A DNA stretch of 64,000 nt. Source: Strongylocentrotus purpuratus. Taxonomy: Eukaryota; Echinodermata; Echinoidea; Camarodonta; Strongylocentrotidae. The stretch covers positions 1,340,697-1,404,696 of the forward strand of contig NW_022145599.1 in the NCBI RefSeq assembly GCF_000002235.5. The letters are read 5' to 3'. The notes under the pieces were generated by a model. The model was not told the origin of the DNA. It did no database searches and saw only the letters and a list, made by a program, of their open reading frames with translations. Below, piece after piece: positions 11,787 to 23,765 of the stretch (the first letter of the stretch is position 1; each line of letters opens with the position of its first letter). A program made the position numbers and the translations under genes.

Positions 11787-14700
11787 CTAGACTTTGATGT
11801 TTTTGAGTACCTCATCAGGTTCAGCTCTGCCACACTGTAAGATCTTGAGGAATGAAGATGATCCATTGATGATACCTGGTCTCTCTTGAATCTTAAAGTA
11901 CACCTTACATCGCTCAAGAAGATGCTGCCATTTCATCCCAGTCAATTCATCTTCAGAACACTTGGAGAATTCCTCTGCCTGGATGGTTAATCAGGAAAAA
12001 TTCAGAAAATTGTAATTCCTTCCTCTGAGGTGATGAAGGCTTTACACAAAACATGTCCATGGTTCTCAGACATGGTTGCATTGCTTACAATCGGATAACA
12101 AAAGACAAGTGACAAATATTTGATCTTTCTCACATACTAAGGTAGTACGAATGCAAATGTAAGAACAATACCAGTATACAACTTTTTAACAACAAAAAAT
12201 GATTTGTTCACAATTTAGAACACATGTTACAATCTAACACACAATGAGACAACAAATTGTCTGTTTGGAGCCAGAAGGGCATTAACTCCTTTATTTCTAA
12301 CACAGAGTATAATGCCCTTCAGCTTCAAATAGACAACATGATAAGTAGAGGGTGCTCTACTAACTCCAGGAAGCTCCGACTTTAGCGTCGGCGTCGGAGC
12401 TTCCTGGAGTTAGCGTTCTACTAGCTTTACTCTATGAAGCAATTTGCAAAATATGAACTTGTATTTTTACGTACTGACTTTCCAATGATTTGCTCTGCCA
12501 CATATCCTCCAACATAGACTCCATTGATAGTTCCAGAAAGGTCAGATAGATTGACTCTGAGGTCATAGTTCAGAATGGCTTGGGACTGGTCAGTGATGGC
12601 AGCAGAGCAATTACTGTTCAAGCAAGTCCCTGTCTCCTTATCTACCCTCTTGTGACAGCTTGTACTGGAAGGTAACATCAAGATTGAAAGGATATGTGAC
12701 CTTTGCTCAATTACAAATGATAAAAATTATCTAATTATTACCAAACCAGACTCTAATTTGCCAAAAAAACATTTTACAGTGGCTATCTCTAAAAACGTTG
12801 AACAATATACATTAGAGAATTAACTTTTCTTGCCACTTTCAAAAGATCCCTTGGAAACATACTTCTTCCCTCAGTAATTCAATATGATATACAGATTTAT
12901 GTGTTCTATGTTTCTCTTCGCATTCTGTTATTTTGTAAGCACTATGGTACTAGTGTGTTGTATTTGTTTTTAGCGCTCCTAAATAACAGATACCGGTATT
13001 GTTATCATTAATGCATTGAATTGTTAGATAATCATCCCATACTAAACGGGGCACTCCTACCCAACTTTCTTGCACTAGATATGTAAAATGTATGTGGGAT
13101 TTACGCCATCCCAATCCAGAGAAGATTTTTGCTCCCTGATCAGATCAAAAAATCGATATGCTACTACATGTCATAATGAACAAGATTTCTTCCCTCATAT
13201 AAATGCAATTCATTCATATGTGCAAAATATCTAGAGGCAAATGAAGTTTAGAATGAACCCTTTGAAAACAATTGAAGGTTGCTCGCCCATGCACTCAACA
13301 AGGCCCAGAGGAAGATGCTCTAGGAACATTACAGCCATGGTAAGAAGCATGAACAAGGGGATAGCGTTAGCATTATCCTTATCATGCCTCAGGGTCTCAC
13401 TAGCAATCCCTTTCACGAAACCCATCATACATCCTTCACAGCACTTATTGATAGCAAGAATTGTTTACTTTCCTTTAGCTAGGTTAATTCCTTTCGATCC
13501 AATGTTTTTTTCATATAATATTTCAGGACTAATAAAGATATACTCAAGATGTTTATAAATGCTGTGCCCCAAGAAGTTGGTAAACATTATAGATTTGCCA
13601 AGTCCAATTGCGTAGAAATATAGTTGAGGAAATAAGCATAAAATCAATAACATTCTCTTATTTGATATGAACATTTCTGTTGGCATCTGTAATATTTAGA
13701 GATGATAAGGGGTTCATAGTCTAGGCATTGCTAGAATGACATGTTGAATAGGAGGATCTTGGAATAAAATTTCCTGCTATTTGACCAACAAAGAAACAAA
13801 CTTCCACTATATGTAGCTCACTGACCACTATCTGATTATTATCTGATTATATGATTAATAGAGCAACCACATGGCTCCCACAAGCAATACAAGCAAGTTG
13901 GACAACAGCAAAAAAGTGCCATATTTAGTTTGAAAATTGGTTTGCAAGGTTAAAGTAGATATTGAAGAAAAGAATTGTAAACAAAATTTGGGATTGGAAT
14001 CTGAAGAAGAGCACATGACCCTCTCTAGCAGTGACGCGGATGGTGATGCTATATATTGAGGGGTCAGTGACACAAAGACGTAACTCCATTTTTTGGGAAA
14101 AAGTGGTTTATGTGTTACTGAGCACCTGGGCCTTAAGGAGCTAAGTCTATGTTTTGCTAGCCATTGACTTCAATAGGGTGTTGGGTGGAGTTAAGTCTTT
14201 GTGATTCCTGGAAAGCCCACATTTTTCTGAACATTTTGATATCAAAAACTTATTTTGGCAAAATATGGAGTTACGTCTTTGTGTGACTGAACCCTTGATA
14301 TAATCTACTTATCTCACCATCTCATAGACAAGACTGCGGAGGTTGGTCCATCGAGATCATAGGCTGATAGGAATGCATAGACAATGCCATAATCTGACTG
14401 CATCATCACAGACTGCTTGTCACACATCTTAGCTTTCAGCTCGTCCACCATGTACACATCATGGATGCTTTGTACTGGAATAGATAGAAGAAAGTCAAAG
14501 TACTATGTTGAAGGTTCTTAAATAAAGAACTTGAATAAAAGAGCAGGAGAAAAGGAAGTTTAAGATTTTATAACAGCTCTGATTGGCTGCCAACGATAAA
14601 CAAGTACAGGCCAATCTTCTATAGGATGCCTACTTGTAGATTCACAGAAGATTTTGACATTGCTCAAGTAAAATACTAAGTTTCTTGCAGAAAATCTTAA

Positions 14701-16962
14701 AAATGAGTATAAGGAATCGTATCCTATGAATACAACGAAGAATTCTATAAAACTCTCTGTATGTACTGTATGTTCAATAAACGAGTGTTGTTCGGGGCTT
14801 TATCATTGTATTATGGATGAGTGCTTTGTATGTTTTCCTGTTTATCTATTTTCAATATGCTTTTGTAATTTTTGTTTTACATTGTAATGTTCAGCAATGA
14901 ATTTCTCTATTGGTTTGTTCTATTTTTTTTTTTTTTTTTTTTTTTTTTACTATATGTCCTTATTCAGGAGCATGATAAAAACTGCTCTGCTGACCATGTG
15001 TGGTCCTGTCTAAATATTTTTCAATATATTAATTCAGTAAATAAAAAGATAAAGAAACTAGATGGTGCTTATAAGTACAAATAAATATTTTCGATTCATG
15101 AAAAGAAATTTTTTTTCTTGGATTTCACAGAACAATAGGAAGATAAAGTCAGCATTTCAAAGTATGTACACTTTCTTACAATCAATGCTGTCCTTTGTTT
15201 CTTCTGCACTCTCCTCATCAGCTGTAGATGATTGACCAAACTTGTACAGAGAGTGTGCCTCACGGGTGTCTGCAAAATAGAAAATGTTTAAATAAAAATG
15301 GGATCAACGTAATATACTTAGAAGACAATTTTTTTTTCTTCAAATTAAAGTGACAAAATGTACATATATTAGAAACCTTTTGAAATAGGGTTTCTACCCC
15401 ATCCAATTGAGAATATATTTACCCTTTCTTCAATATCTTCACATCATCTTCTGCCAAACTAAAAGAAATAGTTTAAATAATGTGTACTAAAATTAGATTC
15501 ATAGTAAAGAATAAACATCCACAATGTTTCTTCACACACATATAAAAAGATCAACTTTGGGCATATGTTTTAAAATATAAAATCGACAGACATACAGTTG
15601 ATATACATACCAGGATTGATAATGAAGATAGACTTAGAGTCCACACTAGCTACCATCGTATTTCTGAAATCATCATATTTAGCTACAACATCCACAGCAA
15701 ATATCACTGCATTGAAATAAAATGAATTGAGCATTAGGTCATGAAAGATGATTTAAATTAAATAGTATCTGCAAGTAATGTTATGTACATTTATACAGTA
15801 CATTCCAGTTTTATCAGTTCATTGGGGGAATATATACTACATAATGCAGAAGAGTTAATGAAAATGATGGTGCAATTTATATAGTTTATATTTTTACAGC
15901 TTTATATAGCTTTCTAAGCTCTGTACTATTATAACCATGGCATTAATTAGCGGAGCTACCCTGATAAGACGCTCTGGCATTCAAGTAAATTCTTCCTACC
16001 AGGTAAACATCTACACCACCTGGGAGGAGAGTGGCAAATATGTGTAATGTATCAAGAGAGTTAAAAATAGAATTATCAATAACAAAAAAGCAACATATAG
16101 ACAAAACTTTGAGAGAAATATGAATAATTTTGAGATATTACCGGTCTCCTTGGCTTGCCACTGCTGCACCAGGTCTATGACTTCTTCATCCCAGCTGGAG
16201 AGAGATAGAGAGAAAGGGGAGGGAGACGGGGAGGGAAAGGAGAGGGAGAAGAGAGAGACGGAGGGGGAAGGAAGAAGAGAGAGAGAGAGGAAGGGGGAAG
16301 GAAGGAAGAAGAGAGATAAACAGAGATGAAGATAAACAGAAAGAGATGATAAGAGGAAGGCAGTGAAGGAAGGAAGGAGGGGAGGGAGAGAGAGAGAGAG
16401 AGAGCATTATTTAGAGAGAAAGATGAAAAGTGAGATAAAAAAATTAATGTGAGACAGAAGACATCAAATATTTTTTTGTTTCAATTATTCTTAAGTCATT
16501 TACACTAAAGGCAGTTGCATGCAAATCAACCAGCATTACTGATGCGGATTTCAAGTAGTGCATTTTTAAGAAAAATAAAATTCCTACTCACATGACCATA
16601 GAAAACGAGGAACAGGTTTCATCGAAGAATGAAACCTCGCATCTCTTTGTCTCACGTCCCCCTTTTGTTACAATGTCTTTTGGAGTACCAACCTGAATGG
16701 CCGAGAAATGTTAAGAAAATATTTTCATTGAGTGCACCGCGCTAAGACTTAGATAGTCACACAAAAGGATGCTATTTTGAGAAAGGTTTCCAAAGACAAG
16801 GAAACAGGCTTAATGGATACAATAATATTAGGTTGCTAAATGGCAGTCTCTCTGTACTTCAAAAAAGCATTGCAAAGGATAACCTAATATGTAAAAGAAA
16901 GGAGAGAGAAGTAGAGGGGGAAAAAGATGGAGAGAGAGAGATAGACATAGACATAGAAAGAA

Positions 16963-17006
<44 letters not shown>

Positions 17007-20000
17007 TAGAGACAGAGTAAAAGAGAGATGGATGATGAAGAAAAAAACTCAAAAAACAAATGTGATGCATAGACTAGGTATTTTTAAATCTAACTAGCAT
17101 GTTAGTAGTGAGTGAGTGTTAACAAAATAATAATAGTTTCACATCTCCTGTAGATCAATACAATGAGCCTAGTAGTTTTTTTTCTTCATTACAGACATAA
17201 AAGCAGACGTTGTCACTGGATCTATTTCAGATAAAACCCCAATAACCATGCAGTTTGCGTACAGGCATTTAACCCTTGCTTAATAAGTTGAAAGTTAAGT
17301 ACAACGGACTTCAACATGGTGGTAAACCTCAATTACCAACGCATCGCAGGACATAAAGTCAGTGCTCATACTAGCAAATATATTTGATTTTCTGCTCCTT
17401 GTTAACAAAAAATATACATTAATCATTATCCACCGTACACTACACATATGACATATAGATCGTGAGTTTCTACAAGAGTGTTTTCACATCTTCAGTAGAT
17501 CCAAACTCAAATTCAAGTTTATTGATACAACACCACAAGGACGGATTATCATCAGACACAAACAACAATACATGAAGACAAAATACATACATTAGTATAC
17601 AATTCATACATTAGGTCAGAATACACCTAAGATATCACTCAGGTACATGTTTGTAAGTGAATAAAAGGTAATTTAAAAGTTATAGCCCTCATTTTCAAAG
17701 TATGTTGGTATTTAAAGTGAGAACAGAATCATTACTATCTAAAAAAATCTTTTTTCATGGATGAATGTTAGCATGTGACCAGCAGGATGTATTCAAGCCA
17801 TTGCCTTCATGACAAGTATGATTCAGTTGAAATGAAGGTGAGACCACTAGCAACAACAAAAATAACCAACAGTATAGTAATCATGCTCTCTCTGTCTCTC
17901 TCTTTCTCTCCTATTAGTGTTCAGAGTTACCTGATTTCTACCCTTAAACAGCCTTTAAACAGATTCATGGACCTTGTCCCAGATCAGCCTTGTGGTGCAC
18001 AAGATATCCAATCAAGTCTACACGTCTACGGTATGAACTTGGAAATAATCATGTTAGTGAAAGTGTAATCCTACCTTTTTGACGAGCGTAAGTAGGTTGA
18101 TGTGTTCTCCATGAAGATTACGACCATTAGCCAAGACATCACCTAGAGTATAATAATCACTGCTTTCTCGAATTGGCATGTGCTGTAAGGTACCAAAGGG
18201 CTCTGCATGCCATCCGTCATAGAGATTCAATGTGGAATAGCGCTCACTCACGTTCAGCTGGAAGGCGCTATTAAAGGATTTAGGAAAAAAAACATTTGGT
18301 TGAGTTTGTAAACACAGAAACCTTCTCAAAAGGTTATTCCTGTCATTCATAATCTTTCCCTTCTCTATTCATTTCTTATAGTATCTGTGGTATGTGTAAC
18401 CAATGAATAGTACTTTATTTAACATAAAGCTTTCACTGAAACATTGACATACTACACTGTACTATAAAAGAAATCACAGTGATCCTCATAGTTAGACATG
18501 CACATACACAAACAAGTCACCCCCTTAGCAGATTTATCTTTATACATTGCTTGCAACCTTTTACACAATTAAACATTTAATCTGTTCTACCTAGTACATA
18601 CAATGTACAACCCTCTCTTTTTTTATCAAACCAAAATGATTTTTTTTTCGTTTTGTATATCTTTTGGTCCAGTGCGTAGTATAAATCTATCCCCTAATGT
18701 ATTAATGACATTAAGTAAACACTTTATCACAAAAGATGCTTGAGCCTGATAACGTGTAATTTTCCAAGAATATGTATGCCTCTCCTCATCACATCTATAC
18801 TGATGTATTACTACTTACATGTAGATATTTCACACTGGAGAGTTTGCTTGAACACAACATTCACAAAAAGATACAGCTCCATTTCCTACCCAAACCACAA
18901 TGAATGTACACTATTTTACAGATTCCCTTTTCAATCATTATGACATAACATGTACTGGATGGAAATGCCATGTGTATGGATTCAGTCTCACTTGACAGTT
19001 TAAAAGGTATGATGTATTTCTCATGCTAACCTTGGAGTCCATGGTCTACATCTCTCTTCAATCTCACTGTGTGACTTAGTCTGGACCTGTGGATTCTTGA
19101 TCTCAACTTTACAAAAGACAAAGAGAACAGACTTTAAATCTTTAGAAAGAAAATATCATTAAGTTCAAAGTAGAAAATGTATAGGTTCCACACACAAAAA
19201 AAAAATTGCCTGGTGTTTGCAATTTATGACATGGTTTTACAAATAGTATAACAACGGAATGCATTCAATTTTATCAGCGAATACTTCAATCCATCAAAAA
19301 ATCTTAATATGAAACCTTATTGGAAATGCTTTTATTTTCATATATCAGTTATGCTCTTGGGGACAAGCATAGAGTCAAAGAAGAAATGTTGTATTGAAGA
19401 AGAAGAACAAATGTTGCAAAGAGAAAAAATATAGCCCCCCAATTTCATTTTGTGAAATCCAAAGCAATGAAAGTACAGTGACGGCTCTAGCTAAGCCTAC
19501 CAATCTCGCCAATCCTGAATTTATTGCTGAGTGCCAGGACATGTTCACTAGATCCCCAGCATGATGCATTGATGAAGTCAACAGGAGAGTCTCGCAGAGT
19601 AAAACCAAACACTGAGCGGTCAGTACCAGGATCTACATGGATTAAAGACAATCAACAATGAAAGAGTGATATTAATTACAGTGAAACAGATACATGTATG
19701 TGATGTATACGGTATTACATTCATCCAAAAAGTGTTACCAAGGTTTCAATCAACAAAGTTTAATTAAACAAGTTTTCAGTCTCCAGTTCATGAATCCATT
19801 TTCAGTTGTAGAAATACATTTTGGGGGCTGGGGGGGGGGGGGGTTAAAAAATGAACCAATAAAGCAAAATTACATGGTGAGCAGTTGAGACCTCTTACTG
19901 CAGCAGTGAAAGGTTTCACATAGTGATAAAATTGTAACATAACAAAAGGATAAATATTCATGCATGTTACATATCAACTGATCAGGGTTCCAATCTCTGC

Positions 20001-21417
20001 TCCTGCACTAAATACATGTACATGTAAAAGTGCTTTGGTTAGACATATTTACTACTCCCTTCAAAGGGTTAAACATATCATCGCTGTTTTCACGAAGTGA
20101 CGATAGTGAAAAAAAATTGCATTCACTTTGCGTTACGATTTTCCTCACTACCGTCACTTCGTGAAAACAGTGACGATATGAGTAAATACTCTATGTGCTA
20201 ACAAACATCTTACATCACTAAAACAACTAAATATTTACATTTATTCAAAAGCATAGTATCTTGGCAAGTTTCTCAATTCACAATAATAAATTTAAATTTT
20301 TTTGTTCAATCTTGACCAATTCTACTTTAGTCTTATCATACTCATCATGTCCACTTACATGTATGTAGATCAATTGATTTTAATGGCTGCTAACAAGAAG
20401 GCTGTAAGAGGTATGTATTGTTAATTGAAGTAAAAACCTTCTTGCAGGCAGCCTAAAAGTAAAATTAAGCAGTTTGAAAATGAATAGAAATTTACCCACA
20501 ATGATCTGCAGGGCATAGAGTTTGATGACCCACAAAATACTCCAGAACTTACAGGTACGTTATGTGTCATGAATATGATTTTGGCTGTTGTATGCTGATA
20601 ACAATCATTTAAATATAAAACAGATTTTCCAAGAAATTTCTTTGCAATGCATGGGCAAGATAATAAAATATAACTGGAGATGGTAGATATGTAATCAAAG
20701 TCTGGAGAAAGGAATCAAAATTTCTTGGTAAACTTGTACCTGAAAAACTGACAAACAATGCTAACATTGAATGGTACTCAAATATTCTATGACCATTAGG
20801 AAAATGAAAAGAAAGAAAAAAAAACTCTTCTATACTCACTTGATTTGCTTTGTACTTGTCTTGGTTTCTGTTTTGCAATTACAATCCCAATGATAACCTG
20901 CAACAACAGAGAAACATAAGCCTGTTGGATATGATATAGCCTACAAGTGGCATCGAAAGATTTTACCGAAGTTAAATAGATGATGAGTAATTAAAGTAAT
21001 AAAAGCACAGATCTGGGATTCTTTAAAAAACTCATAAAAGATGTGATTGTCAATCCTCAAAACTGGACAAGTCCTAGAGGCTAGATCTATAATTAATAGG
21101 TTTAGGACATTTTTTCTCTTTTTTTCTGGAGGGGGAGGGGGGGGGGTCTTGTTTTTAAGAAAGAAAAAATAAAGAAAAAAGAATAGGACTCTTCATATCT
21201 AAGTTAGATTTTAACTTACCACATTGGATGCTTGTGCTGTCAGATCTTTGAGGTTTACCCTGCCGCCGTCACCACCCGTGCTAGATGATGTGTTGTATCC
21301 TTGATTTGATGCTCTTTTTGATGACCCAGTGCCATGATTGGTAATGGTTGTACCATCTGGCCAGGTATTCTGTGAACCAAAGTCACCACCTGCACCAATG
21401 TTGCCTGCCCATGCCAT
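11787..21417 (-). CDS. MEIOB: MEIOB-like meiosis-specific OB-fold protein, 12 coding exons
   Basis: Predicted 511-residue single-stranded-DNA-binding protein of meiotic recombination. In mammals MEIOB works with SPATA22 and RPA on resected breaks in the nucleus. Coding exons in transcript order: 21220-21417, 20840-20897, 19501-19632, 19031-19106, 18075-18267, 16592-16692, 16142-16194, 15611-15706, 15180-15269, 14318-14474, 12475-12664, 11787-11978. All junctions are GT..AG and all phases agree. Matches to human MEIOB as I recall it run the length of the protein: TLRDSPVDFINASCWG, ESSDYYTLGDVLANG, VIFAVDVVAKYDDFRNTM and SDYGIVYAFLSAYDLDG. A zinc-ribbon-like Cys pattern (CTSC .. CLNSNC, residues about 386-405) sits in the last OB region, as in RPA1 DBD-C relatives. 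ATG 21417 follows an acceptor by one base. The protein is slightly longer than the human one, mostly through a Gly/Ser/Asn-rich N-terminus. The identity is firm; single borders are by eye. Confidence 0.9.
12257..12336. mobile_element. small foldback element in the last MEIOB intron
   Basis: Arms of about 30 bases around TTGTCTGTTTGGAGC and its imperfect reverse complement flank a short centre. Each arm holds GAAGGGCATTA or its complement. The layout is that of a MITE-type hairpin. No target duplication was established. Confidence 0.6.
12360..12413. repeat. perfect 21-bp inverted repeat with 12-bp loop
   Basis: Left arm 12360-12380 (CTAACTCCAGGAAGCTCCGA plus C) is exactly complementary to 12393-12413. 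It lies in the last MEIOB intron, 23 bases from the previous hairpin. The arms are identical, so it is either young or maintained by gene conversion. Confidence 0.85.
14060..14294. mobile_element. MITE with about 30-bp terminal inverted repeats, possible TTGA target duplication
   Basis: The left end GGGGTCAGTGACACAAAG and the reverse complement of the right end GGGTTCAGTCACACAAAG continue to about 28 of 30 matching bases, ending in ACGTAACTCCAT. TTGA flanks both sides (14056-14059 and 14295-14298). The element sits 24 bases below a MEIOB exon (14318-14474), just downstream of that exon's splice donor. Confidence 0.8.
15946..16085 (-). mobile_element. SINE-like remnant with an in-frame cryptic exon
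   Basis: On the minus strand the run around GATGTTTACCTGGTAGGAAG resembles the body of the SINE-like piece at 29,735-29,960 (GGTACCCGGCAGGGATTAAT). It lies between MEIOB coding exons 16142-16194 and 15611-15706. Within it, about 15961-16020 is bordered by CCTCCCAG| and |GTAGCT and is 60 bases, open and phase-compatible. I left it out of the MEIOB model because the flanking exons join directly and match the human protein. Confidence 0.45.
16196..16405. repeat. long GA-rich tract (polypyrimidine on the MEIOB strand)
   Basis: About 210 bases of almost pure purine on the plus strand (GA, GGGA and GGAA units). On the transcribed minus strand it is an unbroken CT tract ending directly in the acceptor CTCTCCAG of exon 16142-16194. 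Confidence 0.9.
16900..17025. repeat. (GA)n tract in a MEIOB intron
   Basis: Purine-rich microsatellite with embedded ATAGAC units, followed by about 45 bases of pure GA. Confidence 0.85.
20075..20179. mobile_element. foldback MITE with about 35-bp arms
   Basis: The arms are near-perfect reverse complements around GTTTTCACGAAGTGACG, with an A-rich centre of roughly 35 bases. It lies in a MEIOB intron. Confidence 0.8.
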
Positions 21418-21647
21418 TCTGTATATGGAGATATCAAAAAATATCCTAGATCTTAATAAAAATAGTCAAGATCTAGACCCTACTTCTGTTGAAATCTAAT
21501 TTCATCTGACAATAAACTTGGGTAACCTAGGGTCTACTTAGACTTAGCACACAATTTGAGTCACATGAAGACTCTGACTTGAACTTGAACTTTGAAGTCT
21601 ACTCTAACTCAGCAATTTTAAGACCTCCATCACAAGTGGCAAGATAA

Positions 21648-21790
21648 ACCCCCCCTTGAGAAAAAAATCATGTAAAAACACATGATTTTTACCTTTTTTG
21701 GGGGTTGGCCCCCCCCCCCCCCCACCTTGAGGTCAAGGGAGGGGGGGGGGTGCAAATTTTTAAAATTTTCGAGGACCAAAAAAAGAAAAT
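21648..21790 (-). mobile_element. fragment of poly-G hAT-like element
   Basis: Read on the minus strand the order is a GTGAGCACATTTTC-type string, a gap, a G9 run, a G16 run, AAAAAGGTAAAAATCATGTG, then CTCAAGGGGGGG. The same order occurs inside the complete element at 37,866-38,303 (near 38,105-38,245). The ends are not visible. Confidence 0.65.
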
Positions 21791-21853
21791 GTGCTCACTA
21801 CCCAGAGTCATGTAATTAATAGTAGATCTAATATGAACTACATGTATGATGTA

Positions 21854-22180
21854 GTTTCAGCGGAACAACTATCGATGTTAGAGACTGAACTTCTGAAGGT
21901 TTCGGTCTAACTTAGATCTAGGTCAGTAGTTTTTGCAATTTTTATCACACACCCCCTAGGGCTAGGGCCCTAGATCTAGGCCCTAAAAATGCCTTGTATT
22001 TTGTAATGGCAATGCCATGGCCTGGACCTCTAGGTCGATCTAGATCGAGTCTACTGACTTTACTCTACTCTACTCTATAGTCTTGGTACATAGGCCTAGA
22101 CAGGGACTAGCTAGTAGCCTATACTATAAGTATAGACCGAAAACTTCAGTCTCTCTAATCGTCGGTTGTTCCACTGAAAC
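21854..22180. mobile_element. foldback element with about 50-bp arms
   Basis: GTTTCAGCGGAACAACTATC.. on the left pairs with ..GGTTGTTCCACTGAAAC on the right. Both arms run on through an AGAGACTGAA motif to TTTCGGTCTA. It lies between the leader exon and the ATG exon of MEIOB. Confidence 0.75.
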
Positions 22181-22516
22181 GTCTAGACCTCCGATTGGGG
22201 AATGTCAACAAATGTCAGTTTTATTAAAGAAATGACCCAAATCAGATGATTATTTCCGTCTAGTATAAGTATAGGTGAGTATTAGGTTGTTAGTATAAAT
22301 TAAACAAATGGATCTTATACATTACAAGCTACAAGTACAACCTAAGTAGAGTCTACAACCATATCATGATATTAATATCCAGTCAAGATAGAGCCCCCCA
22401 ACTCAGATTTGCAGCACTTGGTACCGGGCTGCGCGCTGGCGCTGGCGCTGGGACACCGTTGTCGCGTTATTGAGTAGGATAGTAAAACTAATATTTAGGT
22501 ATTTATATTTCTTTAC

Positions 22517-22720
22517 CTGGTTTGAGGTGGATATACTGACGACCACTCGAGAAACAGGTGTCGAATTGAATGTTCAAAATATAGACGAACGTCTGAAGTA
22601 AGAATTTGTTTTGTTACTTTAGGATTGGAAGTTGGATGGAGATCGAGACCGAAAAGAAAAGTCAGTTCAGCTGATATTGATATCGATAGCTCCGATCGTC
22701 GGATCCGGAACATAAATTGT
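22517..22720 (-). other. probable leader exon of MEIOB
   Basis: On the minus strand this segment ends in CCAG|GTAAAG, a strong splice donor, and the ATG exon at 21,417 is preceded by an acceptor (TATACAG|A). It is therefore the likely first exon, with the transcription start somewhere near 22,720. The segment is open in one frame from an ATG at 22,713, and splicing would keep that frame into the downstream ATG, adding 67 residues. I read it as 5' UTR because the added stretch resembles nothing in MEIOB, but the longer start cannot be excluded. Confidence 0.55.
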
Positions 22721-22774
22721 AATCATCAATTTCACACTTAATTTCCACAGAGGTTGATCTCTCCGGGAAGCTCA

Positions 22775-22968
22775 TTAAAGGGAAAGTCCACCCGGATATT
22801 AAGTTTGTTTTAATAGAAGCAGAAAATGAGAGGAACAGGTCAGTGAAATTATATTTAGGGTGCGTGTATGACTGGAAATTTTCTTCAGGGCAAAAATAGA
22901 AATTTTTGAATTTGTGTGCTTCTATTAAAACAGACTTATGGTAATATCAGGATGAATTTCTCCTTTAA
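22775..22968. mobile_element. TTAA-site foldback MITE (TTAAAGG group), family A
   Basis: The ends are TTAAAGGGAAAGTCCACCC and the reverse complement of ATGAATTTCTCCTTTAA. TTAA is present at both borders. The arms continue imperfectly to TTTTAATAGAAGCA. Length is 194 bp. It lies just upstream of the MEIOB leader exon. Confidence 0.8.
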
Positions 22969-23349
22969 TTTGTCTCCCCATTTTATTATTGGTTTAAAGT
23001 CTTTGTTAGTCACCAATGTAATGGTAAATATGAAGGAAATTGTAATACTACATTCTTTCAGGTTGTAGGTGTCAATGCCTAGGATCTTCCAAACAATAGA
23101 AAGTTTTGGTTGTTTTATGTTCAAAAAAATTTCTGTATTAAAAAAAAAAAATTAAGATAAAAGGTTTCACTGTGGTATGGAGATGGTGAAATTCATGAGT
23201 GTAGTCATCATTCATAACTTGCATAAGACACCAAATGTTATCATCATCTTCACCACCACCAAACTTGATTTCTCTTTTCACCCAGTCCCAAGCACAAAAC
23301 AGCTCGTTGTTTCCCACTTGTAAATTTGTGCCTTCATTAAACACCAAGC

Positions 23350-23597
23350 TCTTTGGTTCTCTTGCTTAATCAACACTTTATGTTATGTTATTCCTTGTGG
23401 AGCCATAGCAAGAAAACCCAAAGACTCAACCATGTTCCAAGCTCTACCAGCACACATGGGCTGTGTATGCTTTTTGTGAATTTAATTACTCATGTTGTAC
23501 ATTATGCTAGATATACAGCTTTTTTTTTTTGTCTTGTTTGTATCGTCATGATGAATAAAAGTCTCTGTGGAATGCAAAAAAAAAAAAAAAAAAAAAA
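23350..23597 (+). pseudogene. possible retrocopied mRNA 3' end with genomic poly-A
   Basis: AATAAA at 23554-23559 is followed 17 bases later by a run of 22 A (23576-23597). That is the arrangement of a reverse-transcribed polyadenylated message. No parent protein is recognisable upstream, so only a 3' UTR may have been copied. A microsatellite A-run next to a chance AATAAA is the alternative. Confidence 0.4.
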
Positions 23598-23765
23598 TCA
23601 ATCTTTGTTGAATGTTAATCAAATATTTATTTGTAACATTAGCACCTGTGAATGATGGAAATAAAATACCACGTAAAAAAAAAATGCCATGTGTCTGTGG
23701 CTTTGGTTTGTGGTGTGTACGTACGTACGTGGTGTACAGGAGAGTTTTTGCTATTCCCCATCCAA

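Noticed and set aside
19375-19608. 77-residue open frame on the minus strand
   Set aside because: Out of frame with the MEIOB exon 19501-19632 that it overlaps; the exon frame matches human MEIOB instead.
20500-20560. extra MEIOB exon between 20840 and 19632
   Set aside because: Possible splice-like dinucleotides exist but the sequence does not match MEIOB, and the flanking exons join in phase without it.
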